Shown here: piece after piece, positions 1-8,025 of the stretch
Layout of the letters: each line of letters opens with the position of its first letter
How positions within the stretch are numbered: position 1 is the first letter of the stretch
Source of the DNA: Lachnospiraceae bacterium
Lineage (GTDB): Bacteria > Bacillota > Clostridia > Lachnospirales > Lachnospiraceae
Length of the DNA: 64,000 nucleotides
Direction of reading: 5' to 3'
Assembly (NCBI GenBank): GCA_030524525.1
Contig: JAUNGI010000012.1
Span: 1 to 64,000, forward strand
Made by a program: the position numbers and the translations under genes
Notes under the pieces: generated by a model
The model's input: the letters and a program-made list of their open reading frames with translations, nothing else
Database searches by the model: none
What the model was told of the DNA's origin: nothing

Positions 1-2
1 GG

Positions 3-23
3 CAGAAGGAGCCGGAGCGGTAG
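3..23 (+). CDS. possible last codons of an upstream gene
   Basis: One frame entering from the left edge reads six sense codons (Q-K-E-P-E-R) and then TAG at 21-23, just before the ribosome binding site of the next gene. Too little is visible to name it, and it may be chance. Confidence 0.2.
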   Translation, partial: QKEPER

Positions 24-40
24 ACGGAACGGAGGATAAG

Positions 41-691
41 ATGGGAAGAAATCTGGAAGACATTTGGGACGGCAGGTTTTATGACCGGGACGATCTGGTC
101 CGCGCCGACTGCGGCGGCTGTCAGGGCTGCTCGTCGTGCTGCCGCGGCATGGGCGATACCGTGGCGCTCGACCCCTACGACTGTCATCAGCTCGCGGCAG
201 GGCTTTCTGCGGCGCCGATGGAGCTGCTCGCGCAGGGCAGGCTCGCGCTGCATGTTTCGCAGGGGGTGATCGTGCCGCATCTGCCCATGAGCGGAGCAGG
301 GGAGAGCTGCGTCTTTTTGGACGGCGGCGGGCGCTGCACGGTGCATGCGTTCCGTCCGGGCTTCTGCCGCCTGTTCCCGCTGGGGCGCTATTACGAGGGA
401 GACGGCTTCCGATATTTCCTCCAAAAGGACGAGTGTGCCAAGAAAAACCGCGCCAAGATCCGCGTCGGCAAATGGCTGGACATCCCCAACCTTCCCCGCT
501 ACGAGGCTTGGGTCAGCCGGTGGCATTCGTTTCTGCTTTCCAAGCAGATCGCCTTTTCCGCCTGCACGGACGGGCGGCGGCTTCGGGAGAAAAATATGGA
601 GCTGCTGGAAAGGCTGTACTGGACGCCGCTGACGTCGGGACGGGACGTGTTCGAGGAGCTGGAGGAGCGGCTTGCGCGGCTGGAATCGTGA
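41..691 (+). CDS. YkgJ-family cysteine-cluster protein
   Basis: This 216-residue cytosolic protein has the cysteine pattern of the YkgJ/zinc- or iron-chelating CxxCxxCC family. A CGGCQGCSSCC cluster lies near residues 29-39, and later cysteines sit in the GESC, GRCTVHAFRPGFCRLFPLG and DEC segments. The family is thought to bind a metal or Fe-S cofactor, but the substrate is unknown. The start is ATG with GGAGG seven bases upstream. No membrane segment is visible. The next gene has its own promoter, so this one probably ends a unit that begins outside the window. Family assignment is good; function stays general. Confidence 0.8.
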   Translation: MGRNLEDIWDGRFYDRDDLVRADCGGCQGCSSCCRGMGDTVALDPYDCHQLAAGLSAAPMELLAQGRLALHVSQGVIVPHLPMSGAGESCVFLDGGGRCTVHAFRPGFCRLFPLGRYYEGDGFRYFLQKDECAKKNRAKIRVGKWLDIPNLPRYEAWVSRWHSFLLSKQIAFSACTDGRRLREKNMELLERLYWTPLTSGRDVFEELEERLARLES

Positions 692-701
692 TTTTGCCAT
701 T

Positions 702-730
702 TTGCAATCCCTCGTTTCCTGTGTTATACT
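702..730 (+). promoter_or_regulatory. sigma-A promoter of sfsA
   Basis: TTGCAA at 702-707 and TATACT at 725-730 are separated by 17 bases, and the start codon of sfsA follows about 58 bases downstream. Confidence 0.6.
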
Positions 731-787
731 GATCTATACAGAGGAAGATGTCGAGAAGATATCCAAAGCTCTTATAAGGATAGTGCA

Positions 788-1495
788 ATGAAGTATGAAA
801 ATGTAATTCCGGCAAAGTTTATATCCCGACCGAATCGTTTTGTGGCTCAGGTGGAAATAGACGGTCGGATCGAAACGGTTCATGTTAAGAACACCGGGCG
901 TTGTAGAGAGCTTCTTCTACCCGGAAGCGATGCGATCCTTGCCGGATCGGACAATCCGGGCAGGAAGACGCCGTATGACTTGATTGCGGTATATAAATCC
1001 GGACTTGGCTGGGTAAATATCGACAGTCAGGCCCCCAATCAGGCGGTAAGGGAATGGCTTGACGGTAAGCCCATACCTTTTCAGGATGCGGTACGGATTA
1101 AGCCGGAATATAACCATGGAAAATCCCGTGTGGATTTCTATCTGGAGTGTCCGGACAGGAAAATTCTTTTGGAGGTCAAGGGCTGCACGCTGGAAATTGA
1201 CGGGATCGGCTATTTCCCGGACGCGCCGACGGAGCGAGGGGTAAAGCACCTTAGGGAACTGGCGGCAGCGGCAAAAAACGGCTATGAGTGCTATATCGCG
1301 TTTGTCATTGCCATGCCCGGAGTGCAGGAGGTGCTTCCGAATGTGACCGCCCAGCCGGAGTTTGGAACGGCTCTGGCAGAGGCAAGAGCAGCCGGAGTAA
1401 AGGTGCTGTATCTGATCTGTGATGTGGGGCGGGACAGCTTATTTATCATAGATTGTATCGAGGCGAAAGCCTTGGGCGGCAGGAGCGGCTTATGA
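788..1495 (+). CDS. sfsA: SfsA family DNA/RNA nuclease (sugar fermentation stimulation protein homolog)
   Basis: The 235-residue length and overall sequence match SfsA: an OB-fold-like N-terminus (FVAQVEIDGRIETVHVKNTGRC, residues about 17-38) followed by a PD-(D/E)xK-like nuclease core. Family motifs visible are KNTGRC, the YDLIAVY segment, SRVDFYLE, LLEVKGCTL (catalytic E-x-K) and FPDAPTERGVKHL. SfsA was first described as a stimulator of maltose fermentation in E. coli and later as a nucleic-acid-binding nuclease; its role in Firmicutes is unclear. The ATG is preceded by AAGGA. It has its own promoter and its stop lies just before the gltD terminator, so it looks monocistronic. Confidence 0.9.
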   Translation: MKYENVIPAKFISRPNRFVAQVEIDGRIETVHVKNTGRCRELLLPGSDAILAGSDNPGRKTPYDLIAVYKSGLGWVNIDSQAPNQAVREWLDGKPIPFQDAVRIKPEYNHGKSRVDFYLECPDRKILLEVKGCTLEIDGIGYFPDAPTERGVKHLRELAAAAKNGYECYIAFVIAMPGVQEVLPNVTAQPEFGTALAEARAAGVKVLYLICDVGRDSLFIIDCIEAKALGGRSGL

Positions 1496-1505
1496 AGCCA
1501 AAACA

Positions 1506-1549
1506 CAAAAAAAACGGCAGAGCAATCCTCAATATTTGCTCTGCCGTCT
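1506..1549 (-). terminator. intrinsic terminator of gltBD (also an end for sfsA)
   Basis: ACGGCAGAGCAA and its complement form an 11-12 bp stem at 1515-1548. Read on the minus strand, the stem runs directly into eight T residues, so it ends the leftward gltBD transcript. On the plus strand the tail is weaker. Confidence 0.8.
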
Positions 1550-1554
1550 TGTTC

Positions 1555-3042
1555 TTAAATCATATTGGTATAGCCCATCAGATACTCGTCAACTTCCCGC
1601 GCGCACGCTCTGCCCTCGGCGACCGCCCAGACGACGAGCGACTGTCCCCGGTGTACGTCTCCGGCGGTAAATACCTTCGGCTGGTTGGTCTGGTAATGCT
1701 CCGGAGCGGTCGCAATGACGTTTCTCGGAGAGCATTCGACCTCAAACGCATCGGCGACGTAGCTTTGGCAGCCGGTGAAGCCTGCGGCGATCAGCAGCAG
1801 CTCGCACGGCATGTTTTCCTCCGAGCCGGGAATTTCGACCATCCGCATCCGGCCGGTCGCCTCGTCCCGTTCGCTGGTCAAATGAACGATGTCGATGGAG
1901 ATGAGTTTTCCTTCCGCGTCCCGGTTCATCTGCTTGACCGTGACCTGATAGATGCGCGGATCGTGTCCGTAAAGCGCGATCGCTTCCTCCTGACCGTAGT
2001 CGGTCTTGCAGACCTTCGGCCATTCGGGCCAAGGGTTGTTTGGCAGCCGGTGGTCAGGGGCCTTGGGCATCATTTCCAGCTGCGTTACGCTCCTGCAGCC
2101 GTGGCGGATGCAGGTACCCACGCAGTCGTTTCCGGTATCGCCGCCGCCGACGATCACGACATTTTTATCCTTGGCGCTGACATAGGTGCCGTCCGCCAGA
2201 TCGTGGTCCAGCAGGCTCTTGGTCGTGGAGGTCAGGAAATCCACGGCGAAATATACGTCGCTGCCGTCCCGTCCGGGCACGTTTAAGTCCCTCGCCTGTT
2301 TTGCGCCGCAGCAAAGTACGACCGCGTCATATTGATCCGAAAGCTCTTTGGCGGAGACGTTGTTTCCGACGTCCGCGTTGGTGACAAAGGCAATTCCCTC
2401 CTCCTTCATCAGCGCAAGCTTTCGCTCGATCACCGATTTTTCCAGCTTCATATTGGGGATGCCGTACATCAGCAGACCCCCGACCCGGTCCTCCCGCTCG
2501 TAGACCGTCACGTTGTGACCGCGCTGGTTGAGCTGGTCGGCGACCGCCAGACCGCTGGGACCGGAGCCGATGACCGCGATCCTTTTGTCGGTTCGGACGG
2601 CGGGAACGTGGGGCTTGATCAGACCGTTCGCATAGCCGTGCTCAATGATGGCAAGCTCGTTTTCCTTGCAGGTGACCGGATCTCCGTTCAGTCCGCAGGT
2701 ACATGCGACCTCGCAGAGAGCGGGGCAGACCCGCCCGGTAAATTCCGGGAAGTTGCTTGTTTTCCGAAGACGGGAGAGGGCAAGTTCCCAGTTCCCGTTA
2801 TAGACCTCGTCGTTCCATTCCGGGATCAGGTTGTGCAGCGGGCAGCCGCTGACCATGCCCGACAGCTTTACGGCGGACTGACAGAAGGGGACGCCGCAGT
2901 TCATGCAGCGGGCGCCCTGCTGCCGTCTTGCCTCCTCGTCCATCGGAGGGTGAAATTCGTTAAAATTCTTGATGCGTTCTTTCGGCGCGACAGCCGGGTT
3001 GGCAGAACGCGCATATTCCATAAATCCAGTTGGCTTTCCCAT
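1555..3042 (-). CDS. gltD: glutamate synthase [NADPH] small (beta) subunit
   Basis: At 495 residues this is a full-length GltD. It feeds electrons from NAD(P)H through FAD and Fe-S centres to the large subunit, which makes glutamate from glutamine and 2-oxoglutarate. The N-terminal Fe-S domain shows cysteine groups CMNCGVPFC (about 46-54), CPLHN and CPALCEVACTC (about 106-116). Two nucleotide-binding folds follow: VIGSGPSGLAVADQL (about 157-171) and VIVGGGDTGNDCVGT. The C-terminal AGD motif of the family is present as FTAGDVHRGQ. It starts 22 bases after the gltB stop and shares its transcript. The ATG has a GGAGG site seven bases upstream. Confidence 0.96.
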   Translation of the reverse strand: MGKPTGFMEYARSANPAVAPKERIKNFNEFHPPMDEEARRQQGARCMNCGVPFCQSAVKLSGMVSGCPLHNLIPEWNDEVYNGNWELALSRLRKTSNFPEFTGRVCPALCEVACTCGLNGDPVTCKENELAIIEHGYANGLIKPHVPAVRTDKRIAVIGSGPSGLAVADQLNQRGHNVTVYEREDRVGGLLMYGIPNMKLEKSVIERKLALMKEEGIAFVTNADVGNNVSAKELSDQYDAVVLCCGAKQARDLNVPGRDGSDVYFAVDFLTSTTKSLLDHDLADGTYVSAKDKNVVIVGGGDTGNDCVGTCIRHGCRSVTQLEMMPKAPDHRLPNNPWPEWPKVCKTDYGQEEAIALYGHDPRIYQVTVKQMNRDAEGKLISIDIVHLTSERDEATGRMRMVEIPGSEENMPCELLLIAAGFTGCQSYVADAFEVECSPRNVIATAPEHYQTNQPKVFTAGDVHRGQSLVVWAVAEGRACAREVDEYLMGYTNMI

Positions 3043-3064
3043 AAAAGTTTACCTCCAATTCCCG

Positions 3065-6000
3065 CTATTTCTGCACCGCATAAAAGGCTTCGATCTCCGC
3101 CTGTTCTCTTGTCATTCCTTTTTCCTCCATCTGCGCGATGGTAATGAGCATCTTGTTATAGTCGTTCGGAATGACCTTCTTGAACCGGGGGATATATTCC
3201 TCCATATGGTCAAGGATCTTTTGACCAAGCGCGGAGCCGGTTGCTTCCACATGGTTTTGGAGCATGGTTTTCAGCTCCTGAATGTCGTGCTTTTCGGTCA
3301 GCTCGCTCATCGTTACCATTTCCTTGTTCAGGCGCAGGTAGAGGTCGTGATCCTCGTCGAGTACAAAGGCGATGCCGCCGCTCATGCCTGCCGCAAAATT
3401 CTTGCCGGTGCGTCCGAGAATGGCGACGCGTCCGCCGGTCATGTATTCGCAGCCGTGGTCGCCCACGCCCTCAACCACCGCCGTAGCGCCCGAATTGCGG
3501 ACGCAGAAGCGCTCGCCCGCAACGCCGCAGATATAGGCGGAGCCGGAGGTCGCGCCGTACAGGGCGACGTTGCCGATAATGATGTTCTTTGCGGCGTCAA
3601 AAGTGCTGTTTTTGGGCGGGCAGATTGCCAGCTTGCCGCCGGAAAGCCCCTTGCCGAAATAGTCGTTGCTGTCGCCCTCCAGACGGATCGTCAGACCCTT
3701 CGGGATAAACGCGCCGAAGGACTGACCGCCGCCGCCGGTACAGCGGATCGTGTAGGTATCGTCGGGAAGCGTATTTTTGAAGCGCTTTGTGATCTCCGAG
3801 CCAAGGATCGTGCCGAACGTCCGGTTCGTGCTGGAAACGGCAACGGAAAGCTCCGCCTTCTGACCGGTTTTCAGCGCCTTGGAAAGCTTCTTCAAAAGCA
3901 CCGCCTCGTCCAGCGTTTCGGAAAGACGGAAATCGTAGATCGCCTCCGGCCGGAAATGCTCGGCATTCGTGCCGTCGCCGGCGTTTAAGAGGCGGCTCAG
4001 ATCCACCATGGCTGCCCGCTTCGTGATCATCTTTTCCTTTACATGCAGGAACTCCGTGCGTCCCACCAGCTCCTCGACGGTACGTACGCCGAGCTTTGCC
4101 ATGATCTCGCGGAACTCCTCCGCCATAAACAGCATGAAGTTCATGACATATTCCGGCTTGCCGCAGAACAGCTTGCGAAGCTCCGGATTCTGGGTCGCCA
4201 CACCCACCGGACAGGTGTCCAGATTGCAGACCCGCATCATCACGCAGCCCATCGTTACCAGCGGGGCGGTGGCAAAGCCGAATTCCTCCGCGCCCAGAAT
4301 GCAGGCAATGGCAACGTCGCGGCCGCTCATCAGCTTTCCGTCGGTCTCCAGAACGACGCGCGAACGCAGTCCGTTCTGAATGAGCGTCTGGTGCGCCTCC
4401 GCAAGACCAAGCTCCCACGGAAGTCCCGCGCTGTGGATGGAGCTTTGCGGCGCCGCGCCCGTACCGCCGTCGTAGCCGCTGATCAAAACGACCTGCGCGC
4501 CCGCCTTGGCAACGCCTGCGGCGATCGTTCCGACGCCCGCTTCCGAGACGAGCTTCACGCTGATGCGCGCGTCACGGTTGGCGTTCTTTAAGTCGTAAAT
4601 GAGCTGCGCCAAGTCTTCGATCGAATAAATGTCGTGGTGCGGCGGCGGGGAGATCAGGGACACGCCCGGAGTGGAGTAGCGGGTTTTTGCGATCCACGGG
4701 TAAACCTTTTTGCCCGGAAGATGACCGCCCTCGCCGGGCTTTGCGCCCTGCGCCATTTTGATCTGGATCTCCTTTGCGCTGACCAGATATTCGCTCGTCA
4801 CGCCGAAGCGCCCGGAAGCGACCTGCTTGATCGCGCTGTTTTTCTCGGTTCCCAAGCGCTCCGGACGCTCGCCGCCCTCGCCGGAGTTGGACTTTCCGCC
4901 CAGCCGGTTCATGGCGACCGCCATACATTCGTGCGCCTCCTGCGAGATGGAGCCGTAGGACATTGCGCCGGTCTTGAAGCGCTTTACGATCTCCGAAGCC
5001 GGCTCGACCTCCTCCAGCGGAATGCCGCCGTCCTCCGGAAACGCAAAATCCAGAAGTCCGCGGAGCGTATGCGGCTTGCCCGCGTCGTCCACCATGGCGG
5101 TATATTCCTTGAACCGCTTGTAGTCGCCGGTCTGGGTCGCCTCCCGCAGAGCGACGATGGTCGCCGGATTGTACATATGATCTTCCTTGTTTTCGCCGCT
5201 GCGCAGCTTGTGAAGTCCCGTGCTGTCGAGCGTCGTGTCAAGACCGAGGCCGAGAGGGTCGTAGGCGTGACTGTGCCGGTACTCGACGCCCTCCTCGATC
5301 TCCTTTAAGCCGATGCCGCCCACGCGGCTGATCGTATTGGTAAAATACTTGTCGATGACCTCCTGCCGGATGCCGATCGCCTCAAAGATCTGCGAGGACT
5401 GATAGGACTGCAGCGTGCTGATGCCCATTTTGGAGGCGATCTTCACGATGCCGTGCAGGATGGCGGAGTTGTAGTCGTGAATGGCGGTATGGTAATCCTT
5501 GTCAAGCAGGCCGATGTCGATGCACTCGGAAATGCATTCCTGCGCCAGATAAGGGTTGATGGCGCGGGCGCCGTAGCCGAGCAGCGTCGCAAACGAATGC
5601 ACGTCGCGGGGCTCCGCCGATTCCAGAATGATCGAGACCGCCGTCCGCTTCTTCGTGCGGATCAGGTACTGCTCCATTGCGGAGACGGCAAGCAGCGACG
5701 GGATCGCCACGTGGTTTTCATCCACGCCCCGGTCGGACAGGATGATGATATTGGAGCCGTTCTTATAGGCCCGGTCGCAGGTAATAAACAGGTGATCGAG
5801 CGCTTTTTCCAGCGAGGTGTTTTTATAATACAGGAGCGAAACGGTCTCCACCTGAAAGCCCGGACGCTTCATTTCGCGGATCTTCATCAGATCGACGCTG
5901 GTAAGGATCGGGTTATGAATCTGGAGCACCGTACAGTTCTCCGGCTTTTCCTCAAGCAAATTGCCGTCGGAGCCGACGTAAACGGTCGTGTCGGTGACGA

Positions 6001-7585
6001 TCTCCTCCCGGATCGCGTCGATGGGCGGGTTGGTCACCTGCGCGAACAGCTGCTTGAAGAAATTGAACAGCGGCTGGTGCTTTTCGGACAATACCGCCAG
6101 TGGGATGTCGATGCCCATAGCGGCGGTCGATTCGATCCCGTTCTTCGCCATCGGAAGGATCGTGTTTTTCACATCCTCGTAGGTATAGCCGAACACCTTA
6201 TACAGCCGGTCCCGCTCCTCCTGCGAATAGGTTGCGACCTTCTTGTTGGGGATCTTCAGATCCTTCAGCTCGACCAGATTCTGATCGAGCCACTCGCCGT
6301 AAGGGTGGCGGGTCGCATAGGACATTTTGATCTCGTTGTCGCTGATAAGCCGTCCCTGCTTCGTATCGACAAGGAGCATTCGTCCGGGCTGCAAACGGGA
6401 CTTCGTGACGATCTTTTCCGCCGGAATATCCAGTACGCCCACCTCGGAGGCAAGGATCAGCCGGTCGTCGCTTGTGACGTAATAGCGCGAAGGCCGCAGA
6501 CCGTTCCGGTCGAGAATTGCGCCGACCCGGTCGCCGTCGGAGAACAGGATGGAGGCGGGACCGTCCCACGGCTCCATCATGGTCGCGTAGTAGCGGTAGA
6601 GGTCGCGCTTCTCCCGGGGCATGCTTTTATCCTGCGTCCACGGCTCCGGAATGAGCATCATCATGGCAAGAGGCAGGTCGATATCGTTCATCATCAGGAA
6701 TTCCAGCGTATTGTCCAGCATCGCGGAGTCCGAGCCGGAGGCGTTGACGACCGGAAGGATCTTATCCATTTCGGGCTGCAGCACCGTGGAGAACATCGTT
6801 TCCTCCCGCGCCATCATACGATCGACGTTGCCGCGGATCGTATTAATCTCGCCGTTGTGCAGGATGACGCGGTTCGGATGCGCGCGCTCCCAGCTTGGCG
6901 TCGTGTTTGTGGAGAAACGGGAGTGTACCATGGCGATCGCCGATTCGTAGTCCGCGTCCTGCAGATCCTGATAAAAGCGCCGAAGCTGTCCCACAAGGAA
7001 CATGCCCTTATAGACGATCGTACGGCTCGAAAGCGATACGACGTAGGTGTTGTCGTTGCTCTGCTCAAATTCCCGGCGCGCTATGTAGAGCTTCCGGTCA
7101 AAGGGAAGCCCCTCCTCCACGTTCTGCGGGCGGGCGACGAAGCACTGCATGATGTAGGGCATGCAGTCCTTGGCGCGCTGACCGAGAATGTCCGGATAGG
7201 TCGGAACGGTACGCCAGCCGAGGAAATCCATCCCCTCTTTTTTGACAATGACCTCAAACATCTTCTTTGCCTGATTCCGGGCAAGCGTGTTCTGAGGAAA
7301 GAAAAACATTCCCACGCCGTAGGCGCGCTCTGCGGGAAGCGAGATGCCGCAGGCGGCAGCTTCTTTCAGGAAAAATTTGTGCGAGATCTGCAGCAGGATG
7401 CCCACGCCGTCGCCGGTCTCCCCGGCGGCGTCCTTTCCGGCGCGATGCTCCAGCTTTTCTACGATTTTCAAAGCGTCGTCCACATTGTTGTGGCTCTTGC
7501 GGCCCTTCATGTCAACCACCGCGCCGATGCCGCAGGCGTCGTGTTCAAAAGCAGGGTCGTATAAGGTCTGACCGTTCCATCCCAT
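3065..7585 (-). CDS. gltB: glutamate synthase [NADPH] large (alpha) subunit
   Basis: This 1506-residue protein carries the complete GltB architecture. The N-terminal class II glutamine amidotransferase has its nucleophile at Cys18 (HDACGIGAVVD), so a 17-residue propeptide is expected to be removed. A central domain and an FMN-binding synthase barrel follow (GAKPGEGGHLPGKKV; 3Fe-4S cysteines in CVMMRVCNLDTCPVG), and the C-terminus is the GXGXG beta-helix domain. The reading frame is open for a further 28 codons upstream, but GGAGG eight bases before the ATG at 7585 fixes the start. Expression is likely controlled by the promoter and leader terminator at 7634-7719. Ammonium assimilation is completed with glnA, transcribed in the opposite direction. 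Confidence 0.96.
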   Translation of the reverse strand: MGWNGQTLYDPAFEHDACGIGAVVDMKGRKSHNNVDDALKIVEKLEHRAGKDAAGETGDGVGILLQISHKFFLKEAAACGISLPAERAYGVGMFFFPQNTLARNQAKKMFEVIVKKEGMDFLGWRTVPTYPDILGQRAKDCMPYIMQCFVARPQNVEEGLPFDRKLYIARREFEQSNDNTYVVSLSSRTIVYKGMFLVGQLRRFYQDLQDADYESAIAMVHSRFSTNTTPSWERAHPNRVILHNGEINTIRGNVDRMMAREETMFSTVLQPEMDKILPVVNASGSDSAMLDNTLEFLMMNDIDLPLAMMMLIPEPWTQDKSMPREKRDLYRYYATMMEPWDGPASILFSDGDRVGAILDRNGLRPSRYYVTSDDRLILASEVGVLDIPAEKIVTKSRLQPGRMLLVDTKQGRLISDNEIKMSYATRHPYGEWLDQNLVELKDLKIPNKKVATYSQEERDRLYKVFGYTYEDVKNTILPMAKNGIESTAAMGIDIPLAVLSEKHQPLFNFFKQLFAQVTNPPIDAIREEIVTDTTVYVGSDGNLLEEKPENCTVLQIHNPILTSVDLMKIREMKRPGFQVETVSLLYYKNTSLEKALDHLFITCDRAYKNGSNIIILSDRGVDENHVAIPSLLAVSAMEQYLIRTKKRTAVSIILESAEPRDVHSFATLLGYGARAINPYLAQECISECIDIGLLDKDYHTAIHDYNSAILHGIVKIASKMGISTLQSYQSSQIFEAIGIRQEVIDKYFTNTISRVGGIGLKEIEEGVEYRHSHAYDPLGLGLDTTLDSTGLHKLRSGENKEDHMYNPATIVALREATQTGDYKRFKEYTAMVDDAGKPHTLRGLLDFAFPEDGGIPLEEVEPASEIVKRFKTGAMSYGSISQEAHECMAVAMNRLGGKSNSGEGGERPERLGTEKNSAIKQVASGRFGVTSEYLVSAKEIQIKMAQGAKPGEGGHLPGKKVYPWIAKTRYSTPGVSLISPPPHHDIYSIEDLAQLIYDLKNANRDARISVKLVSEAGVGTIAAGVAKAGAQVVLISGYDGGTGAAPQSSIHSAGLPWELGLAEAHQTLIQNGLRSRVVLETDGKLMSGRDVAIACILGAEEFGFATAPLVTMGCVMMRVCNLDTCPVGVATQNPELRKLFCGKPEYVMNFMLFMAEEFREIMAKLGVRTVEELVGRTEFLHVKEKMITKRAAMVDLSRLLNAGDGTNAEHFRPEAIYDFRLSETLDEAVLLKKLSKALKTGQKAELSVAVSSTNRTFGTILGSEITKRFKNTLPDDTYTIRCTGGGGQSFGAFIPKGLTIRLEGDSNDYFGKGLSGGKLAICPPKNSTFDAAKNIIIGNVALYGATSGSAYICGVAGERFCVRNSGATAVVEGVGDHGCEYMTGGRVAILGRTGKNFAAGMSGGIAFVLDEDHDLYLRLNKEMVTMSELTEKHDIQELKTMLQNHVEATGSALGQKILDHMEEYIPRFKKVIPNDYNKMLITIAQMEEKGMTREQAEIEAFYAVQK

Positions 7586-7633
7586 AAAATGTACCTCCAT
7601 TTCAGAATCCGTTGTTCTCCTTGATGGAAAAAG

Positions 7634-7680
7634 AAAAAAACGGCAGAAGGGCAGAAAAATCTGCGACATCTTTGCCGTTT
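7634..7680 (-). promoter_or_regulatory. gltBD leader: ANTAR-type hexaloop hairpin overlapping an intrinsic terminator
   Basis: Reading the minus strand, AAACGGCA (7680-7673) pairs with TGCCGTTT (7645-7638) and runs into seven T residues, forming a terminator only about 4 bases after the predicted transcription start. The alternative hairpin CGGC-[AAAGAT]-GTCG (7677-7664) closes a hexaloop with A at position 1 and G at position 4, the signature recognised by ANTAR RNA-binding domains. It uses the same CGGC arm, so hairpin and terminator exclude each other. A second hexaloop, normally present in ANTAR targets, is not clear: CAG-[ATTTTT]-CTG lacks the G. Confidence 0.6.
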
Positions 7681-7690
7681 ATTTGTGGTT

Positions 7691-7719
7691 ACTATACCGC
7701 TGAAACGAGGAGCTGTCAA
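7691..7719 (-). promoter_or_regulatory. sigma-A promoter of gltBD
   Basis: On the minus strand TTGACA (7719-7714) and TATAGT (7696-7691) are exactly 17 bases apart. Transcription should start near 7684. Confidence 0.8.
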
Positions 7720-7765
7720 CATTTTTTTGAAAAAAGTGAGCGCGATCTTCCGCAGGCAAAAGGAC

Positions 7766-7793
7766 TTGACAATTTGTTTCGGAACAGTATAAT
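7766..7793 (+). promoter_or_regulatory. sigma-A promoter of the glnA operon
   Basis: TTGACA at 7766-7771 and TATAAT at 7788-7793 are both consensus, with a 16-base spacer. Transcription should start near 7800, divergent from gltBD. Confidence 0.8.
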
Positions 7794-7803
7794 GAAGCTG
7801 TGA

Positions 7804-7859
7804 GAGCAAAGACGTTCATCAGCAGGGGGAAGCTCCCCCCTTTTGATGAACGCTTTTTT
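7804..7859 (+). promoter_or_regulatory. glnA leader: ANTAR-type hexaloop hairpin overlapping an intrinsic terminator
   Basis: CGTTCATCA (7813-7821) pairs with TGATGAACG (7844-7852), with an inner GGGGG/CCCCC stem, and is followed by six T residues (7854-7859): an intrinsic terminator about 150 bases before glnA. The hairpin GAGC-[AAAGAC]-GTTC (7804-7817) makes a hexaloop with A1 and G4, and its 3' arm takes bases from the terminator's 5' arm. The GCAAAGA-Y-GT core is shared with the gltBD leader. The inner hairpin loop (AAGCTC) does not fit the A1/G4 rule, so only one good hexaloop is seen. Confidence 0.6.
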
Positions 7860-7863
7860 GTTC

Positions 7864-7986
7864 TTCTATAGGAAACTGCGTCCCTATAGAAAAAGCTCCG
7901 CAGGGATCGCACTGCGGCGGAAAGGAACTGTGTCGCTAGAGCGACCCGCCGCAGGCGGAGAATCTCGCAAGCGAGATTCTTTGTTC
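7864..7986 (+). repeat. interspersed multi-hairpin repeat, copy A (near full length)
   Basis: The element begins with the imperfect palindrome TTCTATAGG...CTATAGAA. It continues through GCTCCGC-GGGATCGCACTGCGGCGG, the hairpin GTCGCTAGAGCGAC and CCGCCGCAGGCGG, and ends in AGAATCTCGC-AA-GCGAGATTCT followed by TTGTTC. The second near-full copy is at 13640-13769, with shorter copies at 50021, 58184 and 62143. Here the repeat lies inside the long leader between the terminator and glnA, so it would be transcribed with glnA. Together with the promoters and leader hairpins it accounts for most of the 440-base gltB-glnA intergenic region. Confidence 0.75.
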
Positions 7987-8025
7987 ATTGATAGAATGGG
8001 ATAGGAATTGACAGGGAGGAATCGT

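Noticed and set aside
5453-7564. 703-codon open frame on the plus strand
   Set aside because: It lies opposite gltB, whose full-length conserved protein explains the region.
7813-7852. second hexaloop within the glnA leader
   Set aside because: The inner GGGGG/CCCCC hairpin has an AAGCT(C) loop without G at position 4, so it does not fit the ANTAR rule.
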